Assembly (NCBI GenBank): GCA_035651815.1
Contig: DASRFB010000105.1
Location: 14,272 to 78,271 of the forward strand
Source of the DNA: VBDM01 sp035651815
GTDB lineage: Bacteria > Pseudomonadota > Gammaproteobacteria > Burkholderiales > SG8-39
Reading direction: 5' to 3'
Length of the DNA stretch: 64,000 bases
Shown here: piece after piece, positions 16,652 through 25,081 of the stretch
How positions within the stretch are numbered: the first letter of the stretch is position 1
Layout of the letters: every line of letters starts with the position of its first letter
Program-made: the position numbers and the translations under genes
Notes under the pieces: generated by a model
Databases searched by the model: none
The model's input: only the letters and a program-made list of their open reading frames with translations
Told to the model about the DNA's origin: nothing

Positions 16652-17842
16652 CTACAGGGTCGCGCCCGGGGCCCCGGCGGCCTTCGCGCGCCGGTCGTGG
16701 TAGCGCTTGGCGAAGGCGCCGCCCGCGAGCAGCAGCAGCGCCATCGCCCAGAACGCGGGCGCGAGCGTCCCGAGCACCGAGCCGAGCGCGCCGAACAAGA
16801 GCGGCATCCCGGTCTGGCTCATGTTGACGAGCGTCATGCGCACGCCGACCGCCTCCCCCACGCGCCCGGGCGGCGTCGCGTTGTGCATGAGCGACATCAC
16901 CATCGGCTGCGACATCCCGAGCCCGAGCCCGAGAAAGAAGGCGACCGCCATGAGCGGCGCCGCGGTGCGGAACAGCGGGAACAGCACGAAGCTCGTTCCC
17001 GCGACCACGAGCGACACGACGAGCAGCGGCCACGCGGTCAGGCGCCGCGAGATCGCGGGCAGGAAGGTGCGCACGACGAAGGTCGCCACCGAGAACGCGC
17101 CGAGGATCGCGCCGATCTTCGAGGCCGACAGCTCGACGCGCGAGCCGTAGATCGGCACCGCGAAGTTGAACAGGTCCCAGGCCATCGCGAGCAGGCCGCT
17201 CACGACGAAGAGCCGCCGCAGCTCGCGGTGCCGGAACAGGTCGGCGAGGCGCCGGTTCGGGGCCGGCGCCGCGCCGTGGCCCGGGAGCCGCGGCAGCGGC
17301 ACCTTGTCGAGCGCGAGCACGGCGAGCGGCACGAGCGGCAGCAGCGAGAGCACGAGGAAGGTGCCGGGGATGCCGATGTGGTCGATGCCGAAGCCGGCGA
17401 GCATCGGCCCGGAGAAGCCCGAGACCGAGAAGCCGAGCGCCGCGATGCTGAAGTTGATCGGCCGGTCCTCGGGGGCGCCGACGTAGCCGACCACGTTCTG
17501 GTAGGCCACGTGGTAGAGCATGAAGCTCGATCCGACCAGCACGCTCGAGAGGTAGAGCGAGGCGATGCCCGGCCACAGGAACGGTATCGACGCGCCGGCC
17601 GCGAGCAGCGTCGAGCCCGCGAGCATCGGCGCGCGCGCGCCGAAGCGGTCGGTCAGGCGGCCGATGCTCACGGCGAACAGCATGGGCAGCAGCGCGTAGA
17701 GCGCCATCAGCGTGCCGACCGTGAACGGCGTCTCGCCGAGACGGATCGCGGTCAGCGCCACCACCACGCGCGTTCCGGCGAACGTCGTGTGGTTCAGCAC
17801 CGACAGCAGCATCAGCAGGTACAGGGTGCGCACGGGCGGCAC
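16652..17842 (-). CDS. Major facilitator superfamily transporter
   Basis: The 396-residue protein has about 12 hydrophobic spans. The MFS motif between spans 2 and 3 appears as SIGRLTDRFGARAPML. A central basic loop follows LALDKVPLPRLPGHG. Similar carriers are drug or metabolite exporters, but the substrate cannot be told. Translation starts at GTG 17842. It lies just upstream of pdxH in the same direction with a 10-base gap, so the two are probably cotranscribed. Confidence 0.8.
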   Translation of the reverse strand: MPPVRTLYLLMLLSVLNHTTFAGTRVVVALTAIRLGETPFTVGTLMALYALLPMLFAVSIGRLTDRFGARAPMLAGSTLLAAGASIPFLWPGIASLYLSSVLVGSSFMLYHVAYQNVVGYVGAPEDRPINFSIAALGFSVSGFSGPMLAGFGIDHIGIPGTFLVLSLLPLVPLAVLALDKVPLPRLPGHGAAPAPNRRLADLFRHRELRRLFVVSGLLAMAWDLFNFAVPIYGSRVELSASKIGAILGAFSVATFVVRTFLPAISRRLTAWPLLVVSLVVAGTSFVLFPLFRTAAPLMAVAFFLGLGLGMSQPMVMSLMHNATPPGRVGEAVGVRMTLVNMSQTGMPLLFGALGSVLGTLAPAFWAMALLLLAGGAFAKRYHDRRAKAAGAPGATL

Positions 17843-17918
17843 GCCGCGCGGGCGGCGGCGCGTGTTGTTCTCGGATGCAAATTCTACGCGAACGCCCGCG
17901 CCCCAGGGCGCGTCCGCG

Positions 17919-18848
17919 TCAGAGCGAGGCGAAGTGCTCGGCCATGCGCTTGCGCGCCGCGGCGTCGGGAATCGGCCCGCGCGCGGCCGCGAGGTTGTCG
18001 GCGAGGTGCCTGGGATTGCGCGTGCCCGGGATCGCGCAGGTCACCGCCGGATGGCCGAGGATCCACTTCAGGAAGTACTGCGCCCAGCTCGCGCAGCCGA
18101 GCTCCCCGGCGAGGGGCGGCAGGGGCTTGCCTTTCACGCGGCGGAACATCGAGCCTTCCGCGAACGGTCGGTTGACGACGACGGCGACGCCGCTGGCGGC
18201 CGCCGCGGGAAGCAGGCGCCGCTCGGCCTCGGGCTCGTCGAGCGAATAGTTGACCTGAACGAACTGCACCTCCCCCGAGCGCACGACGGTCTCGAGCGCG
18301 GCGTGCGCGCCGGCGTGGTAGTGCGTGACGCCGACGTAGCGCACGCGCCCCGCGGCCTTCCATTCGCGCAGCGTCTGCAGGTGCGTCCCGGCGTCGACGA
18401 GGTTGTGCACCTGCATGAGATCGAGCCGCTCCACGCGCAGCTTCTTCATCGACGCGTCCATCTGCGCGCGGCCCGCGTTGCGTCCTTCGGTCCAGACCTT
18501 GGTCGCGACGAAGACGCGCTCGCGCAGGCCGAGCTCCTGCACGAGCTGTCCCGCGACCGCCTCGGCCGATCCGTACATCGGCGAGCTGTCCAGGACGCGG
18601 CCGCCGGCGGCGGCCAGGGCGCGCAGGGTCTCGCGCGCCTCTTCGACGGCGGCGGGGTCGCCCGCGACGTCGAAGGACTGCCAGGTGCCGAGGCCGACGG
18701 CGGGAAGGGGCTCGCCCGTGGACGGAATGGGGCGGGTCAGCAGGGCCGTCTCGGCGGACTGTAACGGCGTATCGGGCATGAGCAGGCTCGCAAGAGAGAG
18801 CGCGCCGAGCCGCAGCACGGCGCGCCTGGGGAAAGGACGCTGGGACAT
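17919..18848 (-). CDS. Aldo/keto reductase with Tat-type signal
   Basis: The protein has the TIM-barrel aldo/keto reductase marks: VGLGTWQSF, DSSPMYGSAE with the catalytic Asp and Tyr, the Lys in VATKVW, and the catalytic-site His in LMQVHN. The C-terminal IPGTRNPRHLADN binds NADPH. Starting at the ATG at 18848 (309 residues) gives MSQRPFPRRAVLRLG, a twin-arginine leader followed by a hydrophobic stretch and ALMP-type end, so the enzyme may be exported folded with its cofactor. A longer start at 18905 is open but would bury the leader. The substrate is unknown. Confidence 0.82.
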   Translation of the reverse strand: MSQRPFPRRAVLRLGALSLASLLMPDTPLQSAETALLTRPIPSTGEPLPAVGLGTWQSFDVAGDPAAVEEARETLRALAAAGGRVLDSSPMYGSAEAVAGQLVQELGLRERVFVATKVWTEGRNAGRAQMDASMKKLRVERLDLMQVHNLVDAGTHLQTLREWKAAGRVRYVGVTHYHAGAHAALETVVRSGEVQFVQVNYSLDEPEAERRLLPAAAASGVAVVVNRPFAEGSMFRRVKGKPLPPLAGELGCASWAQYFLKWILGHPAVTCAIPGTRNPRHLADNLAAARGPIPDAAARKRMAEHFASL

Positions 18849-18933
18849 GGATGGGGAGGCGGTCGCAGACCCGGCATCGTAGGCGATCCGGCCGGTGAAC
18901 CGCAATCGCCAAATCGCACTCGAAGGAGCAGGT

Positions 18934-19023
18934 ATGATTGCAACGCGCTCGCCCGTCCGGTCCTACCGGCCCGCCCGCCCGACCGAGGTGAGACCGGCCC
19001 GCGGCGGCGACGTTCCCCGCTGA
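18934..19023 (+). CDS. Possible 29-codon leader ORF ahead of otsB
   Basis: A short frame opens with ATG at 18934, preceded by GAAGGAG at ideal distance, and stops at 19023, five bases before the otsB ATG. The peptide begins MIATRSPVRSYRP and is rich in Arg and Pro. otsB itself has no comparable ribosome site, so it could depend on ribosomes finishing this leader. I know of no family for it. It may equally be chance in GC-rich DNA. Confidence 0.35.
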   Translation: MIATRSPVRSYRPARPTEVRPARGGDVPR

Positions 19024-19028
19024 CTCCC

Positions 19029-19826
19029 ATGCCGAGGACGCAACAACAACTCGCCGTGCGCGACGAGCTCTACAGGGTGCCGCGTTTCTCGCGCGACTGG
19101 GCGCTGTTCCTGGACGTCGACGGCACGCTGCTCGAGATCGCGCCGCACCCGGCGGCGGTCAAGGTCAGCCCGCCCCTGCGTCAGCTCCTCGGACGGCTGT
19201 GCGGCGCCGCCGGCGGCGCGCTCGCGCTCGTGAGCGGGCGCTCGGTCGCCGACGTCGAGAGCCTGTTCGCGCCGCTCGGCCTATGCGTCGCCGGGCAGCA
19301 CGGCGCCGAGCGCCGCGACTTCGCCGGCCGCCTGCACCGCCAGGTGCGCCAGCCCGTCGGCCTGCGCGTGGCCGCCGAGCGGCTGGGGCGCTTCGTCGCC
19401 GAGCGTCCCGGGCTGGTCCTCGAGAACAAGGGTCTCAACATCGCGGTGCACTATCGCAACGCGCCGGGCTACGAGCGCGAGGTGGCCGAGCAGTTCGCCG
19501 CGACCATCGCCGAGCTCGGCGAGGACTTCGAGCTGCAGGCGGGCAAGATGGTCTACGAGCTGAAGCCCGCCGGGCAGAGCAAGGGCGCGGCGATCGCGCA
19601 GTTCATGCGCGAGGAGCCGTTCAAGGGGCGCGTGCCGGTGTTCGTCGGCGACGATCTCACCGACGAGTCGGGATTCGCCGTCGCCAACAAGCTCGGCGGC
19701 CATTCCATCAAGGTCGGCGCGGGCGACTCGGTCGCCGCGTGGCGGCTCCCGGATCCCGAGGGCGTGCGCGCGTGGCTGCGCGGCCTCGCGCTCGAGTGGA
19801 CGCGCGCGCGGCGCGCGGGCGGCTGA
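19029..19826 (+). CDS. otsB: Trehalose-6-phosphate phosphatase
   Basis: OtsB dephosphorylates trehalose 6-phosphate to trehalose, a compatible solute. The 265-residue HAD protein has motif I as LFLDVDGTLLEIAPHP, the LVSGRS motif II region, AGQHGAERR, KGLNIAVHYRNAP, and motif IV as VFVGDDLTDESGFAVAN. No otsA (synthase) is in this window. The start ATG at 19029 lacks a strong ribosome site of its own, and a 29-codon frame ends five bases before it. A ROK-type sugar kinase follows in the same direction. Confidence 0.92.
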   Translation: MPRTQQQLAVRDELYRVPRFSRDWALFLDVDGTLLEIAPHPAAVKVSPPLRQLLGRLCGAAGGALALVSGRSVADVESLFAPLGLCVAGQHGAERRDFAGRLHRQVRQPVGLRVAAERLGRFVAERPGLVLENKGLNIAVHYRNAPGYEREVAEQFAATIAELGEDFELQAGKMVYELKPAGQSKGAAIAQFMREEPFKGRVPVFVGDDLTDESGFAVANKLGGHSIKVGAGDSVAAWRLPDPEGVRAWLRGLALEWTRARRAGG

Positions 19827-19857
19827 CCCTTTAGCGCTCGCATCGGCGCCGACGCTC

Positions 19858-20757
19858 GTGACCCGCATCGGCGTCGACATCGGCGGCACCAAGACCGAGC
19901 TGATCGCGCTCGGCGACGACGGGCGGGTCACCGCGCGCCGGCGCGAGCCGACGCCGCGCGGCGAGTACGCCGAGGCGATGCGCGCGCTGGCCGACCTGGT
20001 GCTCGCGCTCGAGCGCGAGGCGGGCGGACGCTGCACGGTGGGCATCGGCACGCCCGGCCGCGTGTCGCGCGAGACGGGGATCCTCTCGAACGCGTTCGCG
20101 CTCGCGTTCAACGACCGGCCGATCAAGCGCGACCTCGAGATGCTGCTGCAGCGCGAGGTGCGCTTCGCGAACGACGCGAACTGCTTCGCGCTCTCGGAAG
20201 CGTCCGACGGCGCGGCGCGCGGCGCGCGCACCGTCTTCGGCGTGATCCTCGGGACGGGCGTCGGCAGCGGGATCGTCGTCGACGGCCGCGTGCTCGACGG
20301 CGCCAACTCGATCGCCGGCGAGTGGGGTCACAACCCGCTGCCGTGGCCTCGCGACGACGAGCGCCCGGGACCGCGCTGCGGCTGCGGGCAGCCCGGCCAC
20401 ATCGAGGCGTTTCTCTCGGGCCCGGGGCTCGCGCGCGATCACGAGGCCTGCACCGGCGAGAAGCTGCCGCCGGCCGAGATCGTGGGGCGCGCCCAGTCGG
20501 GGCAGGGCGCATCCGCCGAGTCGCTCGCGCGCTACGAGGAGCGCCTGGGACGCGCGCTCGCGCACATCATCAACATCATCGACCCGGACGTCATCGTCGC
20601 GGGCGGAGGGCTGTCCGGCGTGCCGACGCTCTACCGCAACGTGCCGCAGCGCTGGGCCGGATACGTATACGCGCCGGCGGTGATGACGCGGCTCGTGCCG
20701 GCGATGCACGGCGACGCGAGCGGGGTGCGCGGGGCGGCGTGGCTGTGGCCGGCCTGA
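19858..20757 (+). CDS. ROK-family sugar kinase (fructokinase/NagK-like)
   Basis: The 299-residue kinase begins with the ATP-binding motif MTRIGVDIGGTKTELIAL. It continues with GIGTPGRVS and the catalytic region FANDANCFALSE, whose Asp is the base. GVILGTGVGSGIVVDG and the ROK zinc cluster EWGHNPLPW to CGCGQPGHIEAFLSG follow. This combination is closest to the Mak/NagK type that phosphorylates fructose, mannose or N-acetylglucosamine. Translation starts at GTG 19858. It lies 31 bases after otsB, so it may share its transcript and feed hexose phosphates. Confidence 0.88.
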   Translation: MTRIGVDIGGTKTELIALGDDGRVTARRREPTPRGEYAEAMRALADLVLALEREAGGRCTVGIGTPGRVSRETGILSNAFALAFNDRPIKRDLEMLLQREVRFANDANCFALSEASDGAARGARTVFGVILGTGVGSGIVVDGRVLDGANSIAGEWGHNPLPWPRDDERPGPRCGCGQPGHIEAFLSGPGLARDHEACTGEKLPPAEIVGRAQSGQGASAESLARYEERLGRALAHIINIIDPDVIVAGGGLSGVPTLYRNVPQRWAGYVYAPAVMTRLVPAMHGDASGVRGAAWLWPA

Positions 20758-21153
20758 TTACCGGCAGTCGCCGACGCGGCGGCCGGTGCTCTCCATGGTC
20801 ATGGTGCCCTCGCTGCTCTTCAGCACCATCTTCTGCGTGAAGGTGTCGTTGCCGTATTCGATCGAGCCGGCGCCGGTCATGGGCGGGCGGCCCCTGCACG
20901 ACAGGGCCCAGGTCGCCTTGTTGCCTTCCTGGCGGTAGTCGATCGGCTCGCAGTTCTCGGCGCCCTTGTTCGCCGCGCGGCCGCGGCTCATCGCCTCGGC
21001 GTCCTTGGCGCTGATGCAGGTGCGCGAGGTGATCGGCGGGATGCCGCCCGGGATCCGGGCCGTGATCTCCCAGAGGCCGGCGCGCATCGGCGTCGCCGCG
21101 TGGGCGCCGCCGGCGCCCGCCAGCAGCGCGAGAGCGATCGTCAGGCGGGACAT
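20758..21153 (-). CDS. DUF3617 family exported protein
   Basis: The 131-residue protein has a signal peptide (residues 1-19, ending GGAHA). The DUF3617 pattern follows: MRAGLWEITARIPG, a Cys in RTCIS, a second Cys in AENCEPIDY, and SCRGRPPMTGAGSIEYG with TQKMVLKS. Members are small periplasmic proteins of unknown role, common in Proteobacteria. The stop abuts the convergent ROK kinase with no spacer. The upstream 67 bases are shared with the divergent RidA-like gene. Confidence 0.8.
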   Translation of the reverse strand: MSRLTIALALLAGAGGAHAATPMRAGLWEITARIPGGIPPITSRTCISAKDAEAMSRGRAANKGAENCEPIDYRQEGNKATWALSCRGRPPMTGAGSIEYGNDTFTQKMVLKSSEGTMTMESTGRRVGDCR

Positions 21154-21220
21154 CGTGACCTCCGTTGCGCGGACGGTGCCGTCATCATACTATTCATTTG
21201 CGCGCCCCGACCTTCCCCCC

Positions 21221-21727
21221 ATGGAAAAGCGAATCTACGACGCGGGCATCGAATCCTCGAGCGCCCCGTTCAACCTGTGCGTTCGCTACGGCGACCTGTT
21301 GTTCGTCTCCGGGCTGCCGCCGTTCGACGCCGAGTTCACGCGCGCGGTGCGCGAGGCGCGCGCGCAAGGACGCCCGATCCCGCCGTTCCCCGACATGCCG
21401 TTCGAGGCGCAGGCGCGCCTCGTGCTCGACAACATGAAGAAGCTGCTCGAGCGGGCCGGCTCGAGCATGGACTGCCTGCTGAAGGTGATCGTGTGGCTGA
21501 AGGATCAGCGCCAGGCCGAGGAGTTCGACCGCATCTACCGCGGCTACTTCTCGAGCCGCGAGGCGCTGCCCGCGCGCACGCGCATCCAGGCCGGCCGCAC
21601 GCCCATGGACTGCGGCCTCGAGGTCGAGGCGATCGGCTACGTGCCGAAGAAGGCGAAGAAAGCGAAGTCGAAGAAGACGAAACCGCGGGCTTCGCGAAAA
21701 ACGTCCCGGCGCCCGCGACGGCGCTGA
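21221..21727 (+). CDS. RidA/YjgF-family protein with a basic C-terminal tail
   Basis: RidA proteins hydrolyse reactive enamine/imine intermediates. The 168 residues show the fold marks NLCVRYGDLLFVSGLPP, LLKVIVWLKD and the conserved Arg in ALPARTRIQAG with Glu in GLEVEAIGYVP. An insert around residues 38-60 (ARAQGRPIPPFPDMP) is longer than in standard RidA. The family normally ends at the IGYVP position; here 26 more residues follow with 9 Lys and 7 Arg, like a histone-type tail. The ATG at 21221 gives the normal N-terminus. Confidence 0.82.
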   Translation: MEKRIYDAGIESSSAPFNLCVRYGDLLFVSGLPPFDAEFTRAVREARAQGRPIPPFPDMPFEAQARLVLDNMKKLLERAGSSMDCLLKVIVWLKDQRQAEEFDRIYRGYFSSREALPARTRIQAGRTPMDCGLEVEAIGYVPKKAKKAKSKKTKPRASRKTSRRPRRR

Positions 21728-21750
21728 TCTTTCCACCGAGGAGAAAAACA

Positions 21751-23154
21751 ATGAGGTCCACGGTCGTTCTGCCGCTCGTTTTCGCGTGCGGCGTGGCTTT
21801 CGCGCAGGCGGGCAAGGAAGAGAAGCGCAACATGGAGCTCGTCGGCTACAGCGACCTGCAGGGACGCACCGCGTACCAGCCGACGATCCACAAGCAGGGC
21901 AATCGCTGGATCGCCTACGTCGGGCACCACGGCGACAACCTGCCGAACCCGATCAGCGGCAAGAAGGAGGACAACGGCACCTCGATCGTCGACGTGACCG
22001 ATCCGGCGAAGCCGCGCATCGTCGCGCACATCCCGGGCGAGCCGGGCAAGGCCGAGGCCGGGGGCGCGCAGATGGTGCGCGTGTGCGACGGCGCGACGCT
22101 GCCGAAGGCGGACAAGTCGAAGACCTATCTGCTGCGCACCTTCGGCAACGCCGCGCACGAGATCTGGGACGTGACCGATCCGGCGAAGCCGTCGCTGCTG
22201 ACGACCGTGGTGAAGGGCCTGAAGGGCACGCACAAGAGCTGGTGGGAGTGCGACAGCGGCATCGCCTACCTCGTCTCGGGCGTCGACGGCTGGCGCGTGC
22301 GCCGCATGACGCAGGTCTGGGATCTCTCGGATCCGGCGAACCCGGTGTTCATCCGCAATTTCGGGCTGCCCGGGCAGCAGGCGGGCAAGCCGGGCGACGC
22401 CCCGGCCGACCTGCACGGCATGATCTCGACAGGTCCCAAGGGCAACCGCGTCTACTTCGGCTACGGCACCAACAAGGACGGCGTGCTGCAGATCGTCGAC
22501 CGCGAGAAGCTCCTCAACGGACCGAAGGAGCCGACCGACGAGAACCTCGTCTACCCGCAGGTCGGGCGGCTCGACATGCCGCCGACGAACGGCGCGCACA
22601 CGACGCTGCCGCTCCTCGGCATGGAGGTCGCCGAGTTCGCCAAGGACAAGGGACCGAAGAAGCGCGACTTCGTCATGATCGTCGACGAGGAGATCGCGAA
22701 CGAGTGCCTCGAGCCGAGGCAGATGGTGTGGATGGTGGACGTGACGTCCGAATCGAAGCCCTTCGGCGTCGGCAACTTCACGGTGCCCGAGAAATCCGGC
22801 AGCTTCTGCACGCGAGGAGGGCGCTTCGGCTCGCACTCGCCGAACGAGAACCAGCCGCCGATGTACGCGGGGCGCCTCGTCTTCGTCGCCTGGTTCAACG
22901 CCGGCGTGCGCGCGATCGACGTCCGCGACCCGTACCACCCGAAGGAGGTCGGCTACTACATCCCGGCGATCACGAAGGCGACCGACAAGCGCTGCGTCGG
23001 GAAGGGCGCCGAGGAGCGCTGCAAGCGCGCGATCCAGACCAACAACGTCGACGTCGACGACCGCGGCTACATCTACATCGTCGACCGCGCGAACACCGGG
23101 ATGCACATCCTCCGGGTGACGGGCGAGGCGCGCAAGATCGCGAAATTCCAGTGA
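21751..23154 (+). CDS. Exported LVIVD-repeat protein
   Basis: The 467-residue protein starts at ATG 21751 behind GAGGAG. A signal peptide covers about 18 residues, ending AFAQAG. The mature part repeats short blades such as SIVDVTDPAKPRIVAHI, EIWDVTDPAKPSLL, QVWDLSDPANPVFI and RAIDVRDPYHPKEVGYY, the LVIVD pattern predicted to form a beta-propeller. Several Cys pairs (VRVCDG, WWECDS, NECLEP, SFCTRG, RCVGKG, RCKRA) suggest disulfides in the periplasm. The function of the family is unknown. It may be cotranscribed with the RidA gene 23 bases upstream. Confidence 0.78.
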   Translation: MRSTVVLPLVFACGVAFAQAGKEEKRNMELVGYSDLQGRTAYQPTIHKQGNRWIAYVGHHGDNLPNPISGKKEDNGTSIVDVTDPAKPRIVAHIPGEPGKAEAGGAQMVRVCDGATLPKADKSKTYLLRTFGNAAHEIWDVTDPAKPSLLTTVVKGLKGTHKSWWECDSGIAYLVSGVDGWRVRRMTQVWDLSDPANPVFIRNFGLPGQQAGKPGDAPADLHGMISTGPKGNRVYFGYGTNKDGVLQIVDREKLLNGPKEPTDENLVYPQVGRLDMPPTNGAHTTLPLLGMEVAEFAKDKGPKKRDFVMIVDEEIANECLEPRQMVWMVDVTSESKPFGVGNFTVPEKSGSFCTRGGRFGSHSPNENQPPMYAGRLVFVAWFNAGVRAIDVRDPYHPKEVGYYIPAITKATDKRCVGKGAEERCKRAIQTNNVDVDDRGYIYIVDRANTGMHILRVTGEARKIAKFQ

Positions 23155-23171
23155 TCGCTCCGGCGCCTTAG

Positions 23172-24107
23172 ATGGGCGGCCGGTTCGCCCAAGGGTTCGC
23201 CGCCGTCCTCGCCACCGCGGTGCTCTGGGGCGTGCAGTTCCCGGTGGCGAAGGACGCGTTCGCGGCGGTCGACGCCTGGCACGTCACCGCGATCCGCTAC
23301 GGGCTCGGCACGCTGCTCCTCATCCCGCTGTTCGTCGCGCAGGAGGGGCGCACGGCGCTCGACTACCGCGGCCGCTTCTGGCCGGCGACCGTCTACGGGC
23401 TCATCGGCATGTGCGCCTCGCCGATGCTCGTGTTCCAGGGCATTGCCATGTCGCGGCCCGCTCACGCCGCGGTGATCGTCGCGCTGCAGCCGTCGATGGC
23501 GGCGATCGCCGACTGGGCGCTGCGCGGGCGGCGCCCGGCGAACTTCACGCTCGGGTGCATCGCGGTCGCGTTCCTCGGCGTGCTCGCCGTTGTGACCAAG
23601 GGGCATCCCGCGACGATGTTCGGGCAGGGCGAGCTCGCCGGCGATTTCGTGATCCTGCTCGGCGCGGCGTGCTGGGTCGCGTACACCATGGCGACGGAGA
23701 ATTTCCGCGGCTGGTCGGCGCTGCGCTTCACGGTGCTCACGATCGTGCCGGGGACGATCGGGTGCCTGGCGGTGGCGGCGCTGCTCGACGCGGCCGGGGT
23801 CGCGACCGTTCCCGGGGCGGACGATCTGCTCTCGGTCGGGTGGCAGCTCGCCTACCTCACGATCGGCGGCATCGTCGTCTCGATGATCTGCTGGAACTGG
23901 GGCAACCAGCGCATCGGCGCGCTGAACACGATGCTGCTGCTCAACGCCGTGCCCGTCGTGACCTTCGCCACCGGCCTCGCGCAGGGTCACCGCTTCGAGC
24001 CGGTCGAGCTCGCCGGGGCGCTGGTCGTGATCGCCGCGCTCGTCGCCAACAACCTCTATCTGCGCCGCGCGTCGGCGCGCAAAGCCACCAAGGAGAGCCT
24101 CGCATGA
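23172..24107 (+). CDS. EamA/DMT-family transporter
   Basis: The 311-residue protein has about ten hydrophobic spans in two related EamA halves. The first contains TAVLWGVQFPVAKDAF and the second starts near VILLGAACWVAYTMATENFRGW. These carriers usually export metabolites or amino acids; the substrate is unknown. It overlaps the following oxidoreductase by four bases (ATGA), so both are translated together. It starts 17 bases after the LVIVD-repeat gene. Confidence 0.85.
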   Translation: MGGRFAQGFAAVLATAVLWGVQFPVAKDAFAAVDAWHVTAIRYGLGTLLLIPLFVAQEGRTALDYRGRFWPATVYGLIGMCASPMLVFQGIAMSRPAHAAVIVALQPSMAAIADWALRGRRPANFTLGCIAVAFLGVLAVVTKGHPATMFGQGELAGDFVILLGAACWVAYTMATENFRGWSALRFTVLTIVPGTIGCLAVAALLDAAGVATVPGADDLLSVGWQLAYLTIGGIVVSMICWNWGNQRIGALNTMLLLNAVPVVTFATGLAQGHRFEPVELAGALVVIAALVANNLYLRRASARKATKESLA

Positions 24108-25081
24108 AATCGTACTGGATCAAGCCCAACGCCCACGGCGGCGTCGACATGGAGCCCCTTGACGTCGCGGTGCCCGAGCCGGGCGCCGGCCAGGTGCTCG
24201 TGAAGATGCGCGCGGCCGGCCTCAACCGCGGCGAGCTGATCGTCGGCCACTCGGTGAAGGCGGGCGGCGCGGCCAAGGCCGCGGGCGGCGAGGGCGCGGG
24301 CGAAGTGGCCAAGGTCGGCGCCGGCGTCGCGAACGTCAAGGCGGGCGAGCGCGTCATGGGCCGCTGCTCGGGCGCGTTCGCCGAGTACGCGCTCATGGAC
24401 GCGCGCGAGGCGATCGCGATGCCGAAGAACCTGTCGTGGGAGGAGGCGGCGAGCATCCCGCTCGTTTTCTGCGTGGTGCACGACATGCTCATCAACCAGG
24501 GGAAGCTGCAGCCGGGCGAGTGGCTGCTCGTCACCGGCATCTCGGCGGGCGTGGGCGTCGCCGCGCTGCAGACGGCGAAGGCGATCGGCGCAAGAGTGAT
24601 CGGCACCTCGGGATCGCAGGAGAAGCTCGACCGGCTGAAAGCCCTCGGCCTCGACGTCGGCATCGCGACGCGCAAGCCCGACTTCGCCGAAGCCGTGAAG
24701 AAAGCGACCGACGGCAAGGGCGCGAACCTCGTGGTGAACAACGTCGGCGGCTCGGTGTTCGCCGAAACCATCCGCTCGCTCGCGGTTCAAGGCCGCCATG
24801 CCACGGTCGGTTACGTGGACCATGTGCTCAAGGCCGAGATCGACCTCGAGGCGCTGCACACGAACCGCCTGACGCTCTTCGGGGTTTCGAACCGGCTGCG
24901 GAACGCCGAGCAGCGCGCGGTGACCGTGCGCGGCTTCGTCGCGGACGTGCTGCCGCACATCGCCGCGGGCCGCATCAAGCCGGTGCTCGACAAGGTCTAC
25001 CCGTTCGCCGAGCTCCCGGCGGCCAAGGCGCGCATGGAATCCAACGCGCAGGTCGGGAAGATCGTCGTGAAGATGGACTAG
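24104..25081 (+). CDS. Quinone oxidoreductase-like MDR-family dehydrogenase
   Basis: The 325-residue protein belongs to the medium-chain reductases without zinc. It has VLVKMRAAGLNRGELIVG, the GAGEVAKVGAGV segment, an NADPH site at LLVTGISAGVGVAALQTAKAIGARVIGT, and VVNNVGG. Catalytic zinc ligands are missing, as in quinone or enoyl reductases. The ATG at 24104 overlaps the stop of the EamA gene. The last four bases overlap the convergent radical SAM gene. Confidence 0.85.
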   Translation: MKSYWIKPNAHGGVDMEPLDVAVPEPGAGQVLVKMRAAGLNRGELIVGHSVKAGGAAKAAGGEGAGEVAKVGAGVANVKAGERVMGRCSGAFAEYALMDAREAIAMPKNLSWEEAASIPLVFCVVHDMLINQGKLQPGEWLLVTGISAGVGVAALQTAKAIGARVIGTSGSQEKLDRLKALGLDVGIATRKPDFAEAVKKATDGKGANLVVNNVGGSVFAETIRSLAVQGRHATVGYVDHVLKAEIDLEALHTNRLTLFGVSNRLRNAEQRAVTVRGFVADVLPHIAAGRIKPVLDKVYPFAELPAAKARMESNAQVGKIVVKMD

